Shown here in pieces: positions 55,869 to 64,000 of a stretch of 64,000 bases of DNA. Made by a program: the position numbers and the translations under genes. The notes below the pieces were generated by a model that had not been told where the DNA came from, did not search any database, and was given only the letters and a program-made list of their open reading frames with translations. Origin of the DNA: Acinetobacter sp. B51(2017) (GTDB lineage Bacteria > Pseudomonadota > Gammaproteobacteria > Pseudomonadales > Moraxellaceae). The stretch lies in assembly GCF_003711395.1 (NCBI RefSeq), contig NZ_PJRJ01000007.1, positions 1 to 64,000 on the forward strand, given 5' to 3'. Position 1 is the stretch's first letter, and each line of letters begins with the position of its first letter.

Positions 55869-56693
55869 TTAGCGTTGCTTAAGCACATTACTATAGAACT
55901 GATCAATCCGCTCTAAAATCTCTTCACGGGTTAAGGCAAATTGAGGATCAGTGTCCATCGCTGCAATGGTTTGCACTAAGTTTTGAATATAAGGATTGAT
56001 ATCTGTAAAGGTTGCATCTAGGGTCAAAATATAGGCCTGATTGGCAACTTGCATATAATCAAAGGGGTCGATACGCGCCAATTGCGCAATATCCACCAGC
56101 AGATCTTTATCGGCTTGGGTGAGTTTTTTTAAACGTGCAGGATCATGCGCCACGCGCTGATGCTGTCTGAGCTGCATAAACTCTTGTAATAATTGGCTTG
56201 ATTCATTTAAAAAAGCAGCGGAGCTGGTCTCAATATTAGGCTGGGCAGGCAAATGCACAAAAAATAAAATCTGATCGACGTCTAAACCATACGATTCCAC
56301 CAAAGCTTCTTTGGCTTGTTTATAAGCATTCAGCAATAGGTCTAAATTATTGAGTTGTTGTAAATTTTGTTGTTGTAGCGGAGTACCAAAAAAATGCCGA
56401 CGCTGAAAATAATCTGCCAGCAAGGTTTTAAAGGCATTTAGGCGACTGTCATGTGGGTTAGAACGAAAACGCCATTTGCTGACATTCCATTTATCATCAT
56501 GACTTAAAAACTGTGCATAGTCTTCAACATCAGAAAATAAGCTACGTTTGGTGGCAATGGTTAAATAGTCGAGCATCATATACTCATTAAATACCAAGGC
56601 GCAGCCATAAATTTCGTCTTCATAATAACGATCATAAAGCTGATAAAATTCATGAATTAACGCATCTTTTAAGACAGGGAGATGTTCTAACAT
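55869..56693 (-). CDS. Uncharacterised protein of the LemA module
   Basis: I do not firmly recognise it. About 274 aa, soluble, no signal peptide, acidic and rich in Leu, Gln and Asp. The first 100 residues (HEFYQLYDRYYEDEIYGCAL..., then DKWNVSKWRF) recall the DUF4303 layout with its late paired Trp; the rest is helical. The longest frame begins with a GTG at 56786 inside lemA and without a ribosome site. ATG 56693, with AAGGA four bases before it, avoids the overlap. It is the last gene of the DUF3137-lemA-unknown block. Confidence 0.7.
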   Translation of the reverse strand: MLEHLPVLKDALIHEFYQLYDRYYEDEIYGCALVFNEYMMLDYLTIATKRSLFSDVEDYAQFLSHDDKWNVSKWRFRSNPHDSRLNAFKTLLADYFQRRHFFGTPLQQQNLQQLNNLDLLLNAYKQAKEALVESYGLDVDQILFFVHLPAQPNIETSSAAFLNESSQLLQEFMQLRQHQRVAHDPARLKKLTQADKDLLVDIAQLARIDPFDYMQVANQAYILTLDATFTDINPYIQNLVQTIAAMDTDPQFALTREEILERIDQFYSNVLKQR

Positions 56694-56739
56694 GAGATCC
56701 TTGGTGATAGTAATGCCCGAGTGTGAGCAGTCATTATAT

Positions 56740-57306
56740 TTAAAAATTTGGTCGATAATCAAAGTTTTGCGTCGTTGAAGCGTCACGGAAAACTCGAATC
56801 GGCTTTTTGCCTGTTGTTGCAGTATTAATCAAGTTATTTGGAAAGATTTGAATATAATTGTTAAAAACTTCGACATTACGGTTAAAAATCGTAATAGCAG
56901 CACCGACGTTTTCATTTTGCTCTTCAATTTCTTGCATCATTTTCAAATAAATTTGATTGGCTTTAAGCTCAGGATAATTTTCCACCACCACATTTAAGTG
57001 CTGCATAAATTGTTTGCTCAATGCTTCAATTTGCTGCAATCGTCCAATATCCGTACTATCTGTTTTGAGTTGCACCACATTTTGGCGTAGTTCAGTCACT
57101 TGTGCCAAAGTGCCTTGTTCAAATTGACTATACTCGGCGAGTACAGGTGCCAAGCCTTCTAAAATTTTAACTTTTTGTCGTTCAAAACTGGCTACATCAG
57201 CCCATGCACGAATACTGGCATTATGATAGCGCACAATATTGTTGCGAATGATAATCACGGTCATGATGAACAAAATCACCAAACCTAGAAAAATCATGAG
57301 TTGCAT
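56740..57306 (-). CDS. LemA family protein
   Basis: 188-aa protein with one N-terminal membrane helix (about 3-20) and a helical bundle. The LemA layout is present: RNNIVRYHNASIRAWADV after the helix, later QIEALSKQFMQHLNVVVENYPELKANQIYLKMMQEIEEQNENVGAAITIFNRNVEVFNNYIQ in pieces near residues 85-160, and PNNLIN near the end. The usual ARR(D/N) text is altered, so this is a divergent member. Function of LemA proteins is not settled. It starts 10 bp after the DUF3137 gene. Confidence 0.85.
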   Translation of the reverse strand: MQLMIFLGLVILFIMTVIIIRNNIVRYHNASIRAWADVASFERQKVKILEGLAPVLAEYSQFEQGTLAQVTELRQNVVQLKTDSTDIGRLQQIEALSKQFMQHLNVVVENYPELKANQIYLKMMQEIEEQNENVGAAITIFNRNVEVFNNYIQIFPNNLINTATTGKKPIRVFRDASTTQNFDYRPNF

Positions 57307-57316
57307 GCGCTAGTCC

Positions 57317-58354
57317 TTATTGTAGTAAGCAGAGGAGATCGTTTTTTAGACGTTCTAATAAGGGTAATTTAAAAGTCCGTAAGTGTCCACGTAATGCCGA
57401 TATATCTTGAATTTTTTTATGATGTTGGCGTTGAATCTGCATCAAAGGGTCTTTGCCTAAATAACACAGCATATTTTGGTTGGGGTTAATATATAACTCA
57501 CCTTCACGCTGGCGAAAAAACTCAGCGAGTTTTAAGGTCAATGCAGGGGTCATTTTTTTAGCTAATTCTAATGGATTTTCCCCACCAATATATAAACGTT
57601 GACGAATTTGAATATCACTACTGTGCCATTGTAGGTGATAAGGATAGGGCAGTTTTTTATGTTCGGTACTGGCGGCAAAGGTGGCAAAGTCATGCTCTAG
57701 GTTAAAGACAAATACCCCCCATAAGCTTTGATGGATTTCTTTAGGGCGAATATGTTTAGTGTTTGGGTCGGGGCTGGCAAATTGATTGACAAAATGATAC
57801 TCAAAAATTAACACCTGATGGCTTTGACCGTTATCTTCTTGCCAAACACAACTGGCAAAAAATGGAATCTCGTTGCTGACACGACCGCGATTAAAAATTG
57901 GAAATTGTTGTTTGAGTTGTGAAATTAATAAAGTCGGTCTTAACGGGCGCCCTAAAGCTTCGGGAACTTTGTGGTAGTTTAACTGATATCTTTTTGCAAT
58001 GATGCTGTCTTGCAAATAGACAATCACCTCATCAATTGGACGTTGAGGGGCATATAACAAATAACTTAAAAAGATCAAGCAGCCACCCACAAAAGCAATG
58101 CTTTGGCTAAGTAAGGCATAAGGTTGGAACAATAGCAGCAATAGCAATAGCGTACCCATACCCACCAGCATGAATGCCAAAGCATTATCAAATTTTAAGC
58201 GTCTAGATGCACCCCATGGATGCAATTGATCGAGAATATCCTGTGCGGAATGGCTATTGCGACCAATCTGCCATAGCCGAGCGAGATTGTCCTCTACCTC
58301 AGCATTTTGCTTACTGCGTAAATGTAAAATGCGTTGACTGGTCTCGATCGGCAT
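57317..58354 (-). CDS. DUF3137-like membrane protein
   Basis: 345-aa protein with two close hydrophobic segments (about 58-76 and 83-105), so both ends probably face the cytoplasm. After these comes a soluble part with RPTLLISQLKQQFPIFNRGRVSNEI, FFASCVWQEDNG, LIFEYHFVN and WGVFVFNLE, the pattern I associate with DUF3137 proteins, which often sit beside lemA genes. It is the first gene of the block and starts 9 bp after queA ends, so it is probably transcribed with queA. Confidence 0.78.
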   Translation of the reverse strand: MPIETSQRILHLRSKQNAEVEDNLARLWQIGRNSHSAQDILDQLHPWGASRRLKFDNALAFMLVGMGTLLLLLLLFQPYALLSQSIAFVGGCLIFLSYLLYAPQRPIDEVIVYLQDSIIAKRYQLNYHKVPEALGRPLRPTLLISQLKQQFPIFNRGRVSNEIPFFASCVWQEDNGQSHQVLIFEYHFVNQFASPDPNTKHIRPKEIHQSLWGVFVFNLEHDFATFAASTEHKKLPYPYHLQWHSSDIQIRQRLYIGGENPLELAKKMTPALTLKLAEFFRQREGELYINPNQNMLCYLGKDPLMQIQRQHHKKIQDISALRGHLRTFKLPLLERLKNDLLCLLQ

Positions 58355-58363
58355 GGGTCTTTA

Positions 58364-59401
58364 TTATTTTGCGATGTTATCGATTAACATAGCATCACCA
58401 TAGCTAAAGAAGCGATAGCGATTTGCAACCGCATGTTGGTAGGCACTTAAGATGTTGTCGCGATTAGACAGCGCTGAAACGAGCATTAATAAGGTGGATT
58501 CTGGTAAATGGAAGTTAGTAATTAAACGATCTACCACTTTAAACTCATAACCTGGGTAAATAAAGATTTGCGTATCACCTGTCCATGCTTTGAGTTCACC
58601 GCCATTGGCTTGCGCTGCACTTTCAGTCGCACGCGTTGCAGTCGTACCCACAGCAATGACGTGTTTGCCGCGTGCTTTAGTATCACGAATCTTTTGCATG
58701 GCTTCTTCAGATACTTGGCACCATTCGCTATGCATAATATGGTTTTCAATATCTGTGGTACGCACTGGTAAGAAGGTGCCTGCACCGACATGCAAGGTGA
58801 CAAAAGTGGTTTGAATGCCTTTTTCGGCTAATTTTTGCAGTAATTCTTCATCAAAATGCAAGCTGGCGGTCGGTGCTGCCACACTGGCAATTTTAGTTGG
58901 GTCATTAAACACGGTTTGATAGCGTTCGGTATCAATGGCTTCAGCTTCACGGTTAAAGTAAGGCGGAATAGGCAAGGCACCATATTGATCTAACACATCT
59001 AAAATGGGCTGTGAAAATTCAACAATAAACAAGTTTTCATGACGACCTTGTACGGTCACTTTGACTTGGTCTGGCCCAATAAAAAGTTCTGCCCCTGCTT
59101 TTGGGGAATTGCTGGCTTTAATATGACAATGCGCAATAAATTGATCTTGCATACGTTCAACCAAGACTTCAACCGCACCGCCAGACGCACGTTTACCTTT
59201 TAGGCGTGCTTTCATGACTTTGGTATCATTTAACACCAATAAGTCACCTAGATTGAGTAGCTCTAAAATGTCGGTAAATTGATGATCATGATGCTGACCG
59301 TGTTTATCTAAATGTAGTAAACGTGAAGCGCTACGTGTTTCTAAAGGATAACGAGCAATGAGTTCATCAGGGAGATCAAAATTAAAATCAGACAGTTGCA
59401 T
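58364..59401 (-). CDS. queA: S-adenosylmethionine:tRNA ribosyltransferase-isomerase
   Basis: Makes epoxyqueuosine from preQ1-tRNA using the ribosyl part of SAM. 345 aa. The N-terminus is [19 protein letters not shown], which lines up with the E. coli start, so ATG 59401 is preferred to 59410. Further features are [23 protein letters not shown] near 185, [22 protein letters not shown] and TNFHLPEST. It opens a minus-strand run that continues with the LemA module and then tgt. Confidence 0.95.
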   Translation of the reverse strand: MQLSDFNFDLPDELIARYPLETRSASRLLHLDKHGQHHDHQFTDILELLNLGDLLVLNDTKVMKARLKGKRASGGAVEVLVERMQDQFIAHCHIKASNSPKAGAELFIGPDQVKVTVQGRHENLFIVEFSQPILDVLDQYGALPIPPYFNREAEAIDTERYQTVFNDPTKIASVAAPTASLHFDEELLQKLAEKGIQTTFVTLHVGAGTFLPVRTTDIENHIMHSEWCQVSEEAMQKIRDTKARGKHVIAVGTTATRATESAAQANGGELKAWTGDTQIFIYPGYEFKVVDRLITNFHLPESTLLMLVSALSNRDNILSAYQHAVANRYRFFSYGDAMLIDNIAK

Positions 59402-59530
59402 GTTGAACATAAAGGCTTAAAAAAACTGGCATTAGTATATGCCTTTTTGCTTAAAATGGCAGAAATTGCTGATTTTAACGACAAAAAAAAGCGATCTGCT
59501 TTAATTTTAAACAAAAGCAAAGATAAAGCG

Positions 59531-59558
59531 TTGACAGCTTAGAAAATTAGTTTATTAT
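59531..59558 (+). promoter_or_regulatory. Strong promoter of tRNA-Leu
   Basis: TTGACA at 59531-59536, a 16-bp spacer, and TATTAT at 59553-59558 match the housekeeping promoter well. Transcription would begin about 10 bp before the tRNA. Confidence 0.8.
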
Positions 59559-59576
59559 GGCCCTCACAACATCTCT

Positions 59577-59663
59577 CCCGAGGTGGTGAAATTGGTAGAC
59601 GCGGCGGATTCAAAATCCGCTGTCAGAGATGACGTGTCGGTTCGAGTCCGACCCTCGGGACCA
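59577..59663 (+). tRNA. tRNA-Leu (anticodon CAA)
   Basis: 87 nt including an encoded CCA. The acceptor arms are 59577-59583 and 59653-59659, with discriminator A at 59660. The anticodon loop TTCAAAA, closed by GCGGA/TCCGC, gives anticodon CAA (codon UUG). The long variable arm (TGTCAGAGATGACGT) is the class II form expected of tRNA-Leu, and the T-loop GGTTCGAGTCC is intact. It has its own promoter and terminator. Confidence 0.96.
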
Positions 59664-59673
59664 AATTTTGAAG

Positions 59674-59708
59674 ACCCCAAACTGGTATTAAAGGTTTGGG
59701 GTTTTTTT
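59674..59708 (+). terminator. tRNA-Leu terminator
   Basis: ACCCCAAAC (59674-59682) pairs perfectly with GTTTGGGGT (59694-59702), followed by T to 59708, 10 bp after the CCA end. Confidence 0.9.
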
Positions 59709-59938
59709 ATGTCTGTGTTTAATGTAAATAAAATTTAAAATTTATTTTTATAAGTTTTTGATTCGCTTAATTTTATACCGATTGGTAAAATAAAACTTAT
59801 ATATTATGTTAAGATTTAGCTGTATTTTGTATGTTTTGTTATTGTCATTTTAATAAAGAGCGTGCTAAATAATGGGGATAAAGAAGCTAATTTTTTCTTT
59901 ATATGAGAAATATGAGAAAGAATTACGAGGCTGAGAAT

Positions 59939-61198
59939 ATGGAACTCAAATTATTAGAAATTGGCTCAGAAACTGAGCAGCTCAGTGCCTGTAAACTATC
60001 ATTATTACTTGGCGTATTTGGTCAAGATAATCGTATTGCAGATTTTTTAAAGTTTGCGCGTAGTATGCTGCAAACTGATTATGCCATTTTGGCGTTTAAA
60101 GATGAGCCATATATCTGGTTTTCATCAGATGAGGGCTGCCGCCCGTTTTTATCTGAAGCCGATGCACAGGTCAATGAATTTTTTAAAGAAAGCGATTTAA
60201 TCACGCCCGATCACCCGATTTACCCGCAAGCTTCAGCTTATATGCAAAGCTTAGGCATGCATCATCGGCGTATGTTGGCCGTTGACTTATGTGATCGCGA
60301 AGATTCTGTGGGTCATGTGTATTTATTTGATCAAAAAGATACAGCTTTTGATGATAAAAGTATTGTCATTGTGCGCGAGTTTATTCAAAGCCTCATGGGG
60401 CTGATTCGTTTACGTTTAGAAAATGCCGAACTTAAAGAAGAGTTTGAACAACAAGCGGCACTCAATTTTAGTAAAACCAAATTTTTTCAAATTATTGCAC
60501 ATGACTTACGCGCCCCATTTCATGGTTTATTGGGGTTTTCAGAAATCTTGGCCAAAGAGCGTGACACACTCGATGAAAAGGGCATTCAAGATATTAGTGA
60601 TTATGTGTTTGATACTGCGCAGTCGACTTATAATTTATTGGAAAACTTACTCAATTGGGCGATGGCAGAAGGTGGACGTTTTGTCTATCACCCGATTAAT
60701 TTTGCGCTATCACAATCCACTAAAATTGTGACAGATGTATTAGGCAGTTTAGCGGTCAAAAAGAACATTCAACTGATTAATCAAGTTGAAGAGCAGATAA
60801 AGGTATACGCTGATATTAATATGATTACTTCAGTGATTCAGAATTTGGTTTCGAATGCACTGAAATTTACTCATACCGATGGCACAGGTAAAGTGATTTT
60901 ACGTGCTGAAATGCAGCAAGAACAAGTTCATATCTATATTCAAGATACTGGCTTAGGCATGACCAAAAATCAAATAGAGACCTTATTTGAGCCAAAAATC
61001 ACTTTTAGTCGTCAAGGTACCTTAGGTGAAAAAGGCACGGGTTTAGGTTTGGTGTTGTGTAAGCGCTTTATAGACCTCAACCAAGGGCAGATTAGTGTGC
61101 AGTCTAAAGAAGGTGAAGGCACTGTGTTTAAAGTTACTTTACCCGCTGCTAACAATAGTCATCAAGTGCTAGAGCAGCGGCAAAGTCAGGTATGCTGA
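59939..61198 (+). CDS. GAF-domain sensor histidine kinase, no adjacent regulator
   Basis: About 419-aa soluble kinase. A GAF-like N-terminal sensor (about 15-160, with FKDEPYIWFSSDEG and VGHVYLFDQKD) is followed by a short coil and the kinase core: FFQIIAHDLRAPFHGLLGF with the phosphorylated His near 186, NLVSNALKF near 300, DTGLGMT, and GTGLGLVLCK. There is no membrane segment, so it senses inside the cell. No response regulator is in this part of the window. ATG 59939 with ACGAGG before it is preferred over ATG 59903. glnE follows after 69 bp. Confidence 0.87.
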   Translation: MELKLLEIGSETEQLSACKLSLLLGVFGQDNRIADFLKFARSMLQTDYAILAFKDEPYIWFSSDEGCRPFLSEADAQVNEFFKESDLITPDHPIYPQASAYMQSLGMHHRRMLAVDLCDREDSVGHVYLFDQKDTAFDDKSIVIVREFIQSLMGLIRLRLENAELKEEFEQQAALNFSKTKFFQIIAHDLRAPFHGLLGFSEILAKERDTLDEKGIQDISDYVFDTAQSTYNLLENLLNWAMAEGGRFVYHPINFALSQSTKIVTDVLGSLAVKKNIQLINQVEEQIKVYADINMITSVIQNLVSNALKFTHTDGTGKVILRAEMQQEQVHIYIQDTGLGMTKNQIETLFEPKITFSRQGTLGEKGTGLGLVLCKRFIDLNQGQISVQSKEGEGTVFKVTLPAANNSHQVLEQRQSQVC

Positions 61199-61213
61199 TA
61201 AAAAAGTTTTCTA

Positions 61214-61253
61214 AAGCCCAAGCTTACTGTTATAACAGATAAAAATAGGGCTT
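61214..61253. promoter_or_regulatory. Nested inverted repeats just upstream of glnE
   Basis: A perfect 12-nt palindrome CTGTTATAACAG (61227-61238) lies inside a wider AAGCCC/GGGCTT pair (61214-61219 with 61248-61253). The outer arm ends 14 bp before the glnE start codon, and there is no T-run after it. It could be a regulator site or a structured leader. Confidence 0.5.
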
Positions 61254-61267
61254 GAGAAGAGTTAGGA

Positions 61268-64000
61268 ATGAATACCGCACAGTTACAAAAGACTTTACGT
61301 GCCAGTCAGTACGCAGAACAAGTGCTTAGCGTGCATCCTGAATTATTACAACAAGATTATGCAACAGATGCATTTTTAACATCTCTAAGCACGGCGCAAA
61401 TTTATGCTTATGTGGATCAAGCCCTACATGATGTGACTGATGAAAGTGGTTGGATGCGTCAGATGCGTATTTTGCGCGCGCGCCTTATGTTTCGCTGGAT
61501 TTGGCAAGATGCCAATCAACTCACCGATGTAGTGACACTGACTCGTGAACTGTCTGATTTTGCTGATGCTGCAATTTGTGCCGCCAAAGATTTTGCTTTA
61601 GCACCTTTAGTGGCTAAATATGGTCAACCCATGGGTTATAACGGCAAAGTCCAAGATTTAATTGTCATTGCCATGGGTAAACTCGGTGCGCAAGAGCTGA
61701 ATTTATCCAGTGATATCGACCTGATTTTTGCCTTTGATGAACAAGGTGAAACCGAAGGTGGACGTAAATGCATAGATGTGCAGCAGTTTTGTATTTTATG
61801 GGGACAAAAACTCATCTACTTATTGGATCACATCACCGCAGATGGTTTTGTGTTCCGTGTCGATATGCGTCTGCGTCCGTGGGGCGATGGTTCAGCACTT
61901 GCGATTAGCCATGTCGCGTTAGAGAAATATTTGAGTCAGCATGGACGTGAATGGGAACGTTATGCATGGATTAAAGCGCGTATTGTCAATCCAAGCCCTG
62001 AGGGTGATGAATTATTAGAGATGACGCGCCCATTTGTGTTCCGTAAATACGTCGATTACACCGCCTTTGAAGCCATGCGTGAAATGAAAGCCATGATTGA
62101 ACGCGAAGTGGCACGGCGTAATATCGAAGATGATATTAAATTAGGTGCAGGTGGTATTCGTGAAGTTGAATTTATCGTCCAAGTTTTTCAGCTGATCTAT
62201 GGTGGTTACCGCCTAGAACTGCAAGATCGCCAGTGTTTAGTCAGCTTAAGTCATTTAGATGATGCTGAATTACTTGATGAACAAGCAGTTATTGATTTAG
62301 AAGACGCGTATTTATTCTTACGCCGTGTTGAACATGCTATTCAGGCTTTAAATGATCAACAAACCCAGTCTTTACCGACAGAACCCGAACTACGTGCCCG
62401 TATTTCAGACACGCTTGGTTTCGCTGATTGGCAAGCATTTTTACAGTGCTTAAATGCCAAACGCGCCAAAGTCATGTATCAATTTGAACATCTGATTAAA
62501 GAAAAGGATTTAGACAGTTCAGTTGAAAGCATGAGCCAACTCGAACAACGTTTACATGAAGTTTTAGATGAAAACGCGAAGAATTTAGTACATGAGTTTT
62601 GGCATGGACACGCCTTAAAAAAATTACCGGCTAAAGCCATTCAACGCCTTAAAACCTTTTGGCCGCATTTAATTGAAGCGGTGTTGCAATCTGATAACCC
62701 ACAAATGGCTTTGGTACGTTTAATGCCTTTGGTGGAATCGGTGATGCGCCGTACCGTATATTTGGTCATGCTGATTGAAAGCAAAGGTGCTTTGCAGCGT
62801 TTAGTGAAAATGGCGACTGTTAGCCCATGGATTTGTGAAGAACTCACGCATTACCCAGTGTTACTGGATGAATTTTTATCTATGGATTTTGAATTACCTA
62901 AACGCCAAGATTTAGAGGATTCACTGCGTCAGCAATTATTGCGGATTGAGATTGATCAAGTTGAAGATCAAATGCGTGTGCTACGTTTGTTTAAAAAATC
63001 CAATGTATTGACTGTGGCGGCCAGTGACGTGCTTGCTGAAAGCCCACTCATGAAAGTTTCCGATGCCTTAACCGATATTGCCGAAGTTTCAGTGAAAGCC
63101 ACTTTGCATTTGGCTTATCAAACGGTCGCTAAAAAACATGGTGATCCACTGGATTTAGAGGGGCAGCGTTGTTCGCTCGATCATATTGCCTTTAGTGTGA
63201 TTGGTTATGGCAAAGTCGGTGGCATTGAACTGGGTTATGGGTCTGATTTAGATCTTGTGTTTATTCATGCTATGGATGAACAAGCTGATACCAATGGTAA
63301 AAAACCCATTAGCGGTTTTGAGTTTGCGATGCGCGTGGCACAAAAATTTATGTCCCTGATGACCACGCAAACCTTAGATGGCCGCGTCTATGAAATTGAC
63401 ACCCGTTTGCGTCCATCAGGTGAGGCAGGTTTACTGGTCACCAGCTTTAAAGCTTTTGAACAATATCAGTTTAAAAGTGCATGGGTGTGGGAACATCAAG
63501 CTTTAGTGCGGGCTCGTTCAATTGCAGGTGAGGCCAGCCTTTGCCAAAAATTTGAGGAGTTACGTTGCCTTATTTTGACTCAGCCTCGCGACGAAGCCAA
63601 TGTTCGTACCGAAGTGCTGAAAATGCGCCAAAAAATGAAACAGCATTTAGGTTCATCAAAAGAGCAACAAAAAGATGGAATTTTTCATTTAAAACAGGAT
63701 GCAGGTGGTATCGTTGATATCGAATTTATGGCACAGTATGCTGTATTAGCATGGAGTGGGTCGAATCCCGATCTCGCCCATTACTCTGACAACGTACGAA
63801 TCCTTGAGGATGCCGCAAGAACGGAATGCTTATCCAGCGCCGACGCGACAGCATTGATTCAAGCTTATCTTCGTGAACGAGCCGAGAGCCATCGTCTAGC
63901 ACTTGCAAATCAATCCATGCAAGTTTTGGCAGATGATTGGCACGATACCCGAGAGGTCGTTTGCAAGTTATGGCAAAGATTAATTGATCCAAGTGCAGTG
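61268..64000 (+). CDS. glnE: Glutamine synthetase adenylyltransferase/removing enzyme, cut by window edge
   Basis: Bifunctional enzyme that adds AMP to, and removes it from, glutamine synthetase in response to PII signals. An uninterrupted frame of 911 codons runs from ATG 61268 (GTTAGGA before it) to the last base, with no stop; the family is usually around 920-950 aa, so little is missing. Two nucleotidyltransferase domains are visible: SSDIDLIFAFD near residue 146, with MRLRPWGDGS further on, and GYGSDLDLVFIHA near 657, followed by DTRLRPSGEAG. The linker region KLGAGGIREVEFIVQ near 295 and its later echo (DAGGIVDIEFMAQY) are also typical. Confidence 0.95.
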   Translation, partial: MNTAQLQKTLRASQYAEQVLSVHPELLQQDYATDAFLTSLSTAQIYAYVDQALHDVTDESGWMRQMRILRARLMFRWIWQDANQLTDVVTLTRELSDFADAAICAAKDFALAPLVAKYGQPMGYNGKVQDLIVIAMGKLGAQELNLSSDIDLIFAFDEQGETEGGRKCIDVQQFCILWGQKLIYLLDHITADGFVFRVDMRLRPWGDGSALAISHVALEKYLSQHGREWERYAWIKARIVNPSPEGDELLEMTRPFVFRKYVDYTAFEAMREMKAMIEREVARRNIEDDIKLGAGGIREVEFIVQVFQLIYGGYRLELQDRQCLVSLSHLDDAELLDEQAVIDLEDAYLFLRRVEHAIQALNDQQTQSLPTEPELRARISDTLGFADWQAFLQCLNAKRAKVMYQFEHLIKEKDLDSSVESMSQLEQRLHEVLDENAKNLVHEFWHGHALKKLPAKAIQRLKTFWPHLIEAVLQSDNPQMALVRLMPLVESVMRRTVYLVMLIESKGALQRLVKMATVSPWICEELTHYPVLLDEFLSMDFELPKRQDLEDSLRQQLLRIEIDQVEDQMRVLRLFKKSNVLTVAASDVLAESPLMKVSDALTDIAEVSVKATLHLAYQTVAKKHGDPLDLEGQRCSLDHIAFSVIGYGKVGGIELGYGSDLDLVFIHAMDEQADTNGKKPISGFEFAMRVAQKFMSLMTTQTLDGRVYEIDTRLRPSGEAGLLVTSFKAFEQYQFKSAWVWEHQALVRARSIAGEASLCQKFEELRCLILTQPRDEANVRTEVLKMRQKMKQHLGSSKEQQKDGIFHLKQDAGGIVDIEFMAQYAVLAWSGSNPDLAHYSDNVRILEDAARTECLSSADATALIQAYLRERAESHRLALANQSMQVLADDWHDTREVVCKLWQRLIDPSAV

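Noticed and set aside
56694..56786. GTG start giving a 305-aa protein overlapping lemA
   Set aside because: No ribosome site at the GTG; ATG 56693 has AAGGA and removes the overlap.

Overview
The window is a stretch of ordinary chromosome from a gamma-proteobacterium, almost certainly Acinetobacter. The support is the gene content and order: a split transhydrogenase (pntAA/pntAB/pntB), a hybrid kinase of the GacS/BarA type divergent from cysM and followed by rlmD and relA, a minor-pilin block in the comB/comC/comE/comF order known from Acinetobacter, and tgt-yajC-secD-secF. This assignment is from protein recognition by eye, not from a search. I see no prophage, transposase, CRISPR array, integrase or rRNA operon.

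Layout. 1-6.9 kb, mostly minus strand: ackA-pta (acetate/acetyl-CoA), a small membrane protein, proA (proline) and nagZ (cell-wall recycling). 7-11.5 kb, plus strand: the periplasmic protease prc and an MHYT-GGDEF-EAL cyclic-di-GMP protein. 11.8-17.5 kb: the complete urea ABC transporter urtABCDE with a possible sigma-54 promoter. 17.7-25.7 kb: a tightly packed type IV pilus minor-pilin/adhesin operon (fimU, pilV, pilW, pilX, pilY1, two more pilins). 25.8-30.9 kb: prfC, two tandem paralogous lipoproteins (the second with a DUF3298/RsiV-type domain), a TatD nuclease and tcdA. 31.3 kb: an isolated FeeM-like N-acyl amino acid synthase candidate. 32-35.3 kb, minus: dusA and two transporters. 35.3-36.1 kb: a long AT-rich gap with repeats ahead of pntAA-pntAB-pntB. 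39-42 kb, minus: rsfS, then a crotonase / 3-hydroxyacid dehydrogenase / hydroxypyruvate isomerase trio. 42-51.2 kb: gacS/barA (minus), then cysM, a PolB-like exonuclease, rlmD, relA and a phosphopantetheinyl transferase (plus). 51.3-59.4 kb, minus: queA, a three-gene LemA/DUF3137/unknown module, tgt, yajC, secD, secF. 59.6-64 kb, plus: tRNA-Leu(CAA), an orphan GAF sensor kinase and glnE, which runs off the right edge.

Themes. Nitrogen supply is represented by urt and glnE, central carbon and redox balance by ackA-pta and pnt, global stress and lifestyle control by gacS, relA and the c-di-GMP protein, and surface function, natural transformation and export by the pilins and sec genes. Most reading frames are clear-cut. 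The least explained parts are the LemA module between queA and tgt, the lipoprotein pair, the FeeM-like gene and the intergenic region upstream of pnt. Several starts were moved inward from the longest reading frame where that frame began at GTG or TTG without a ribosome binding site.
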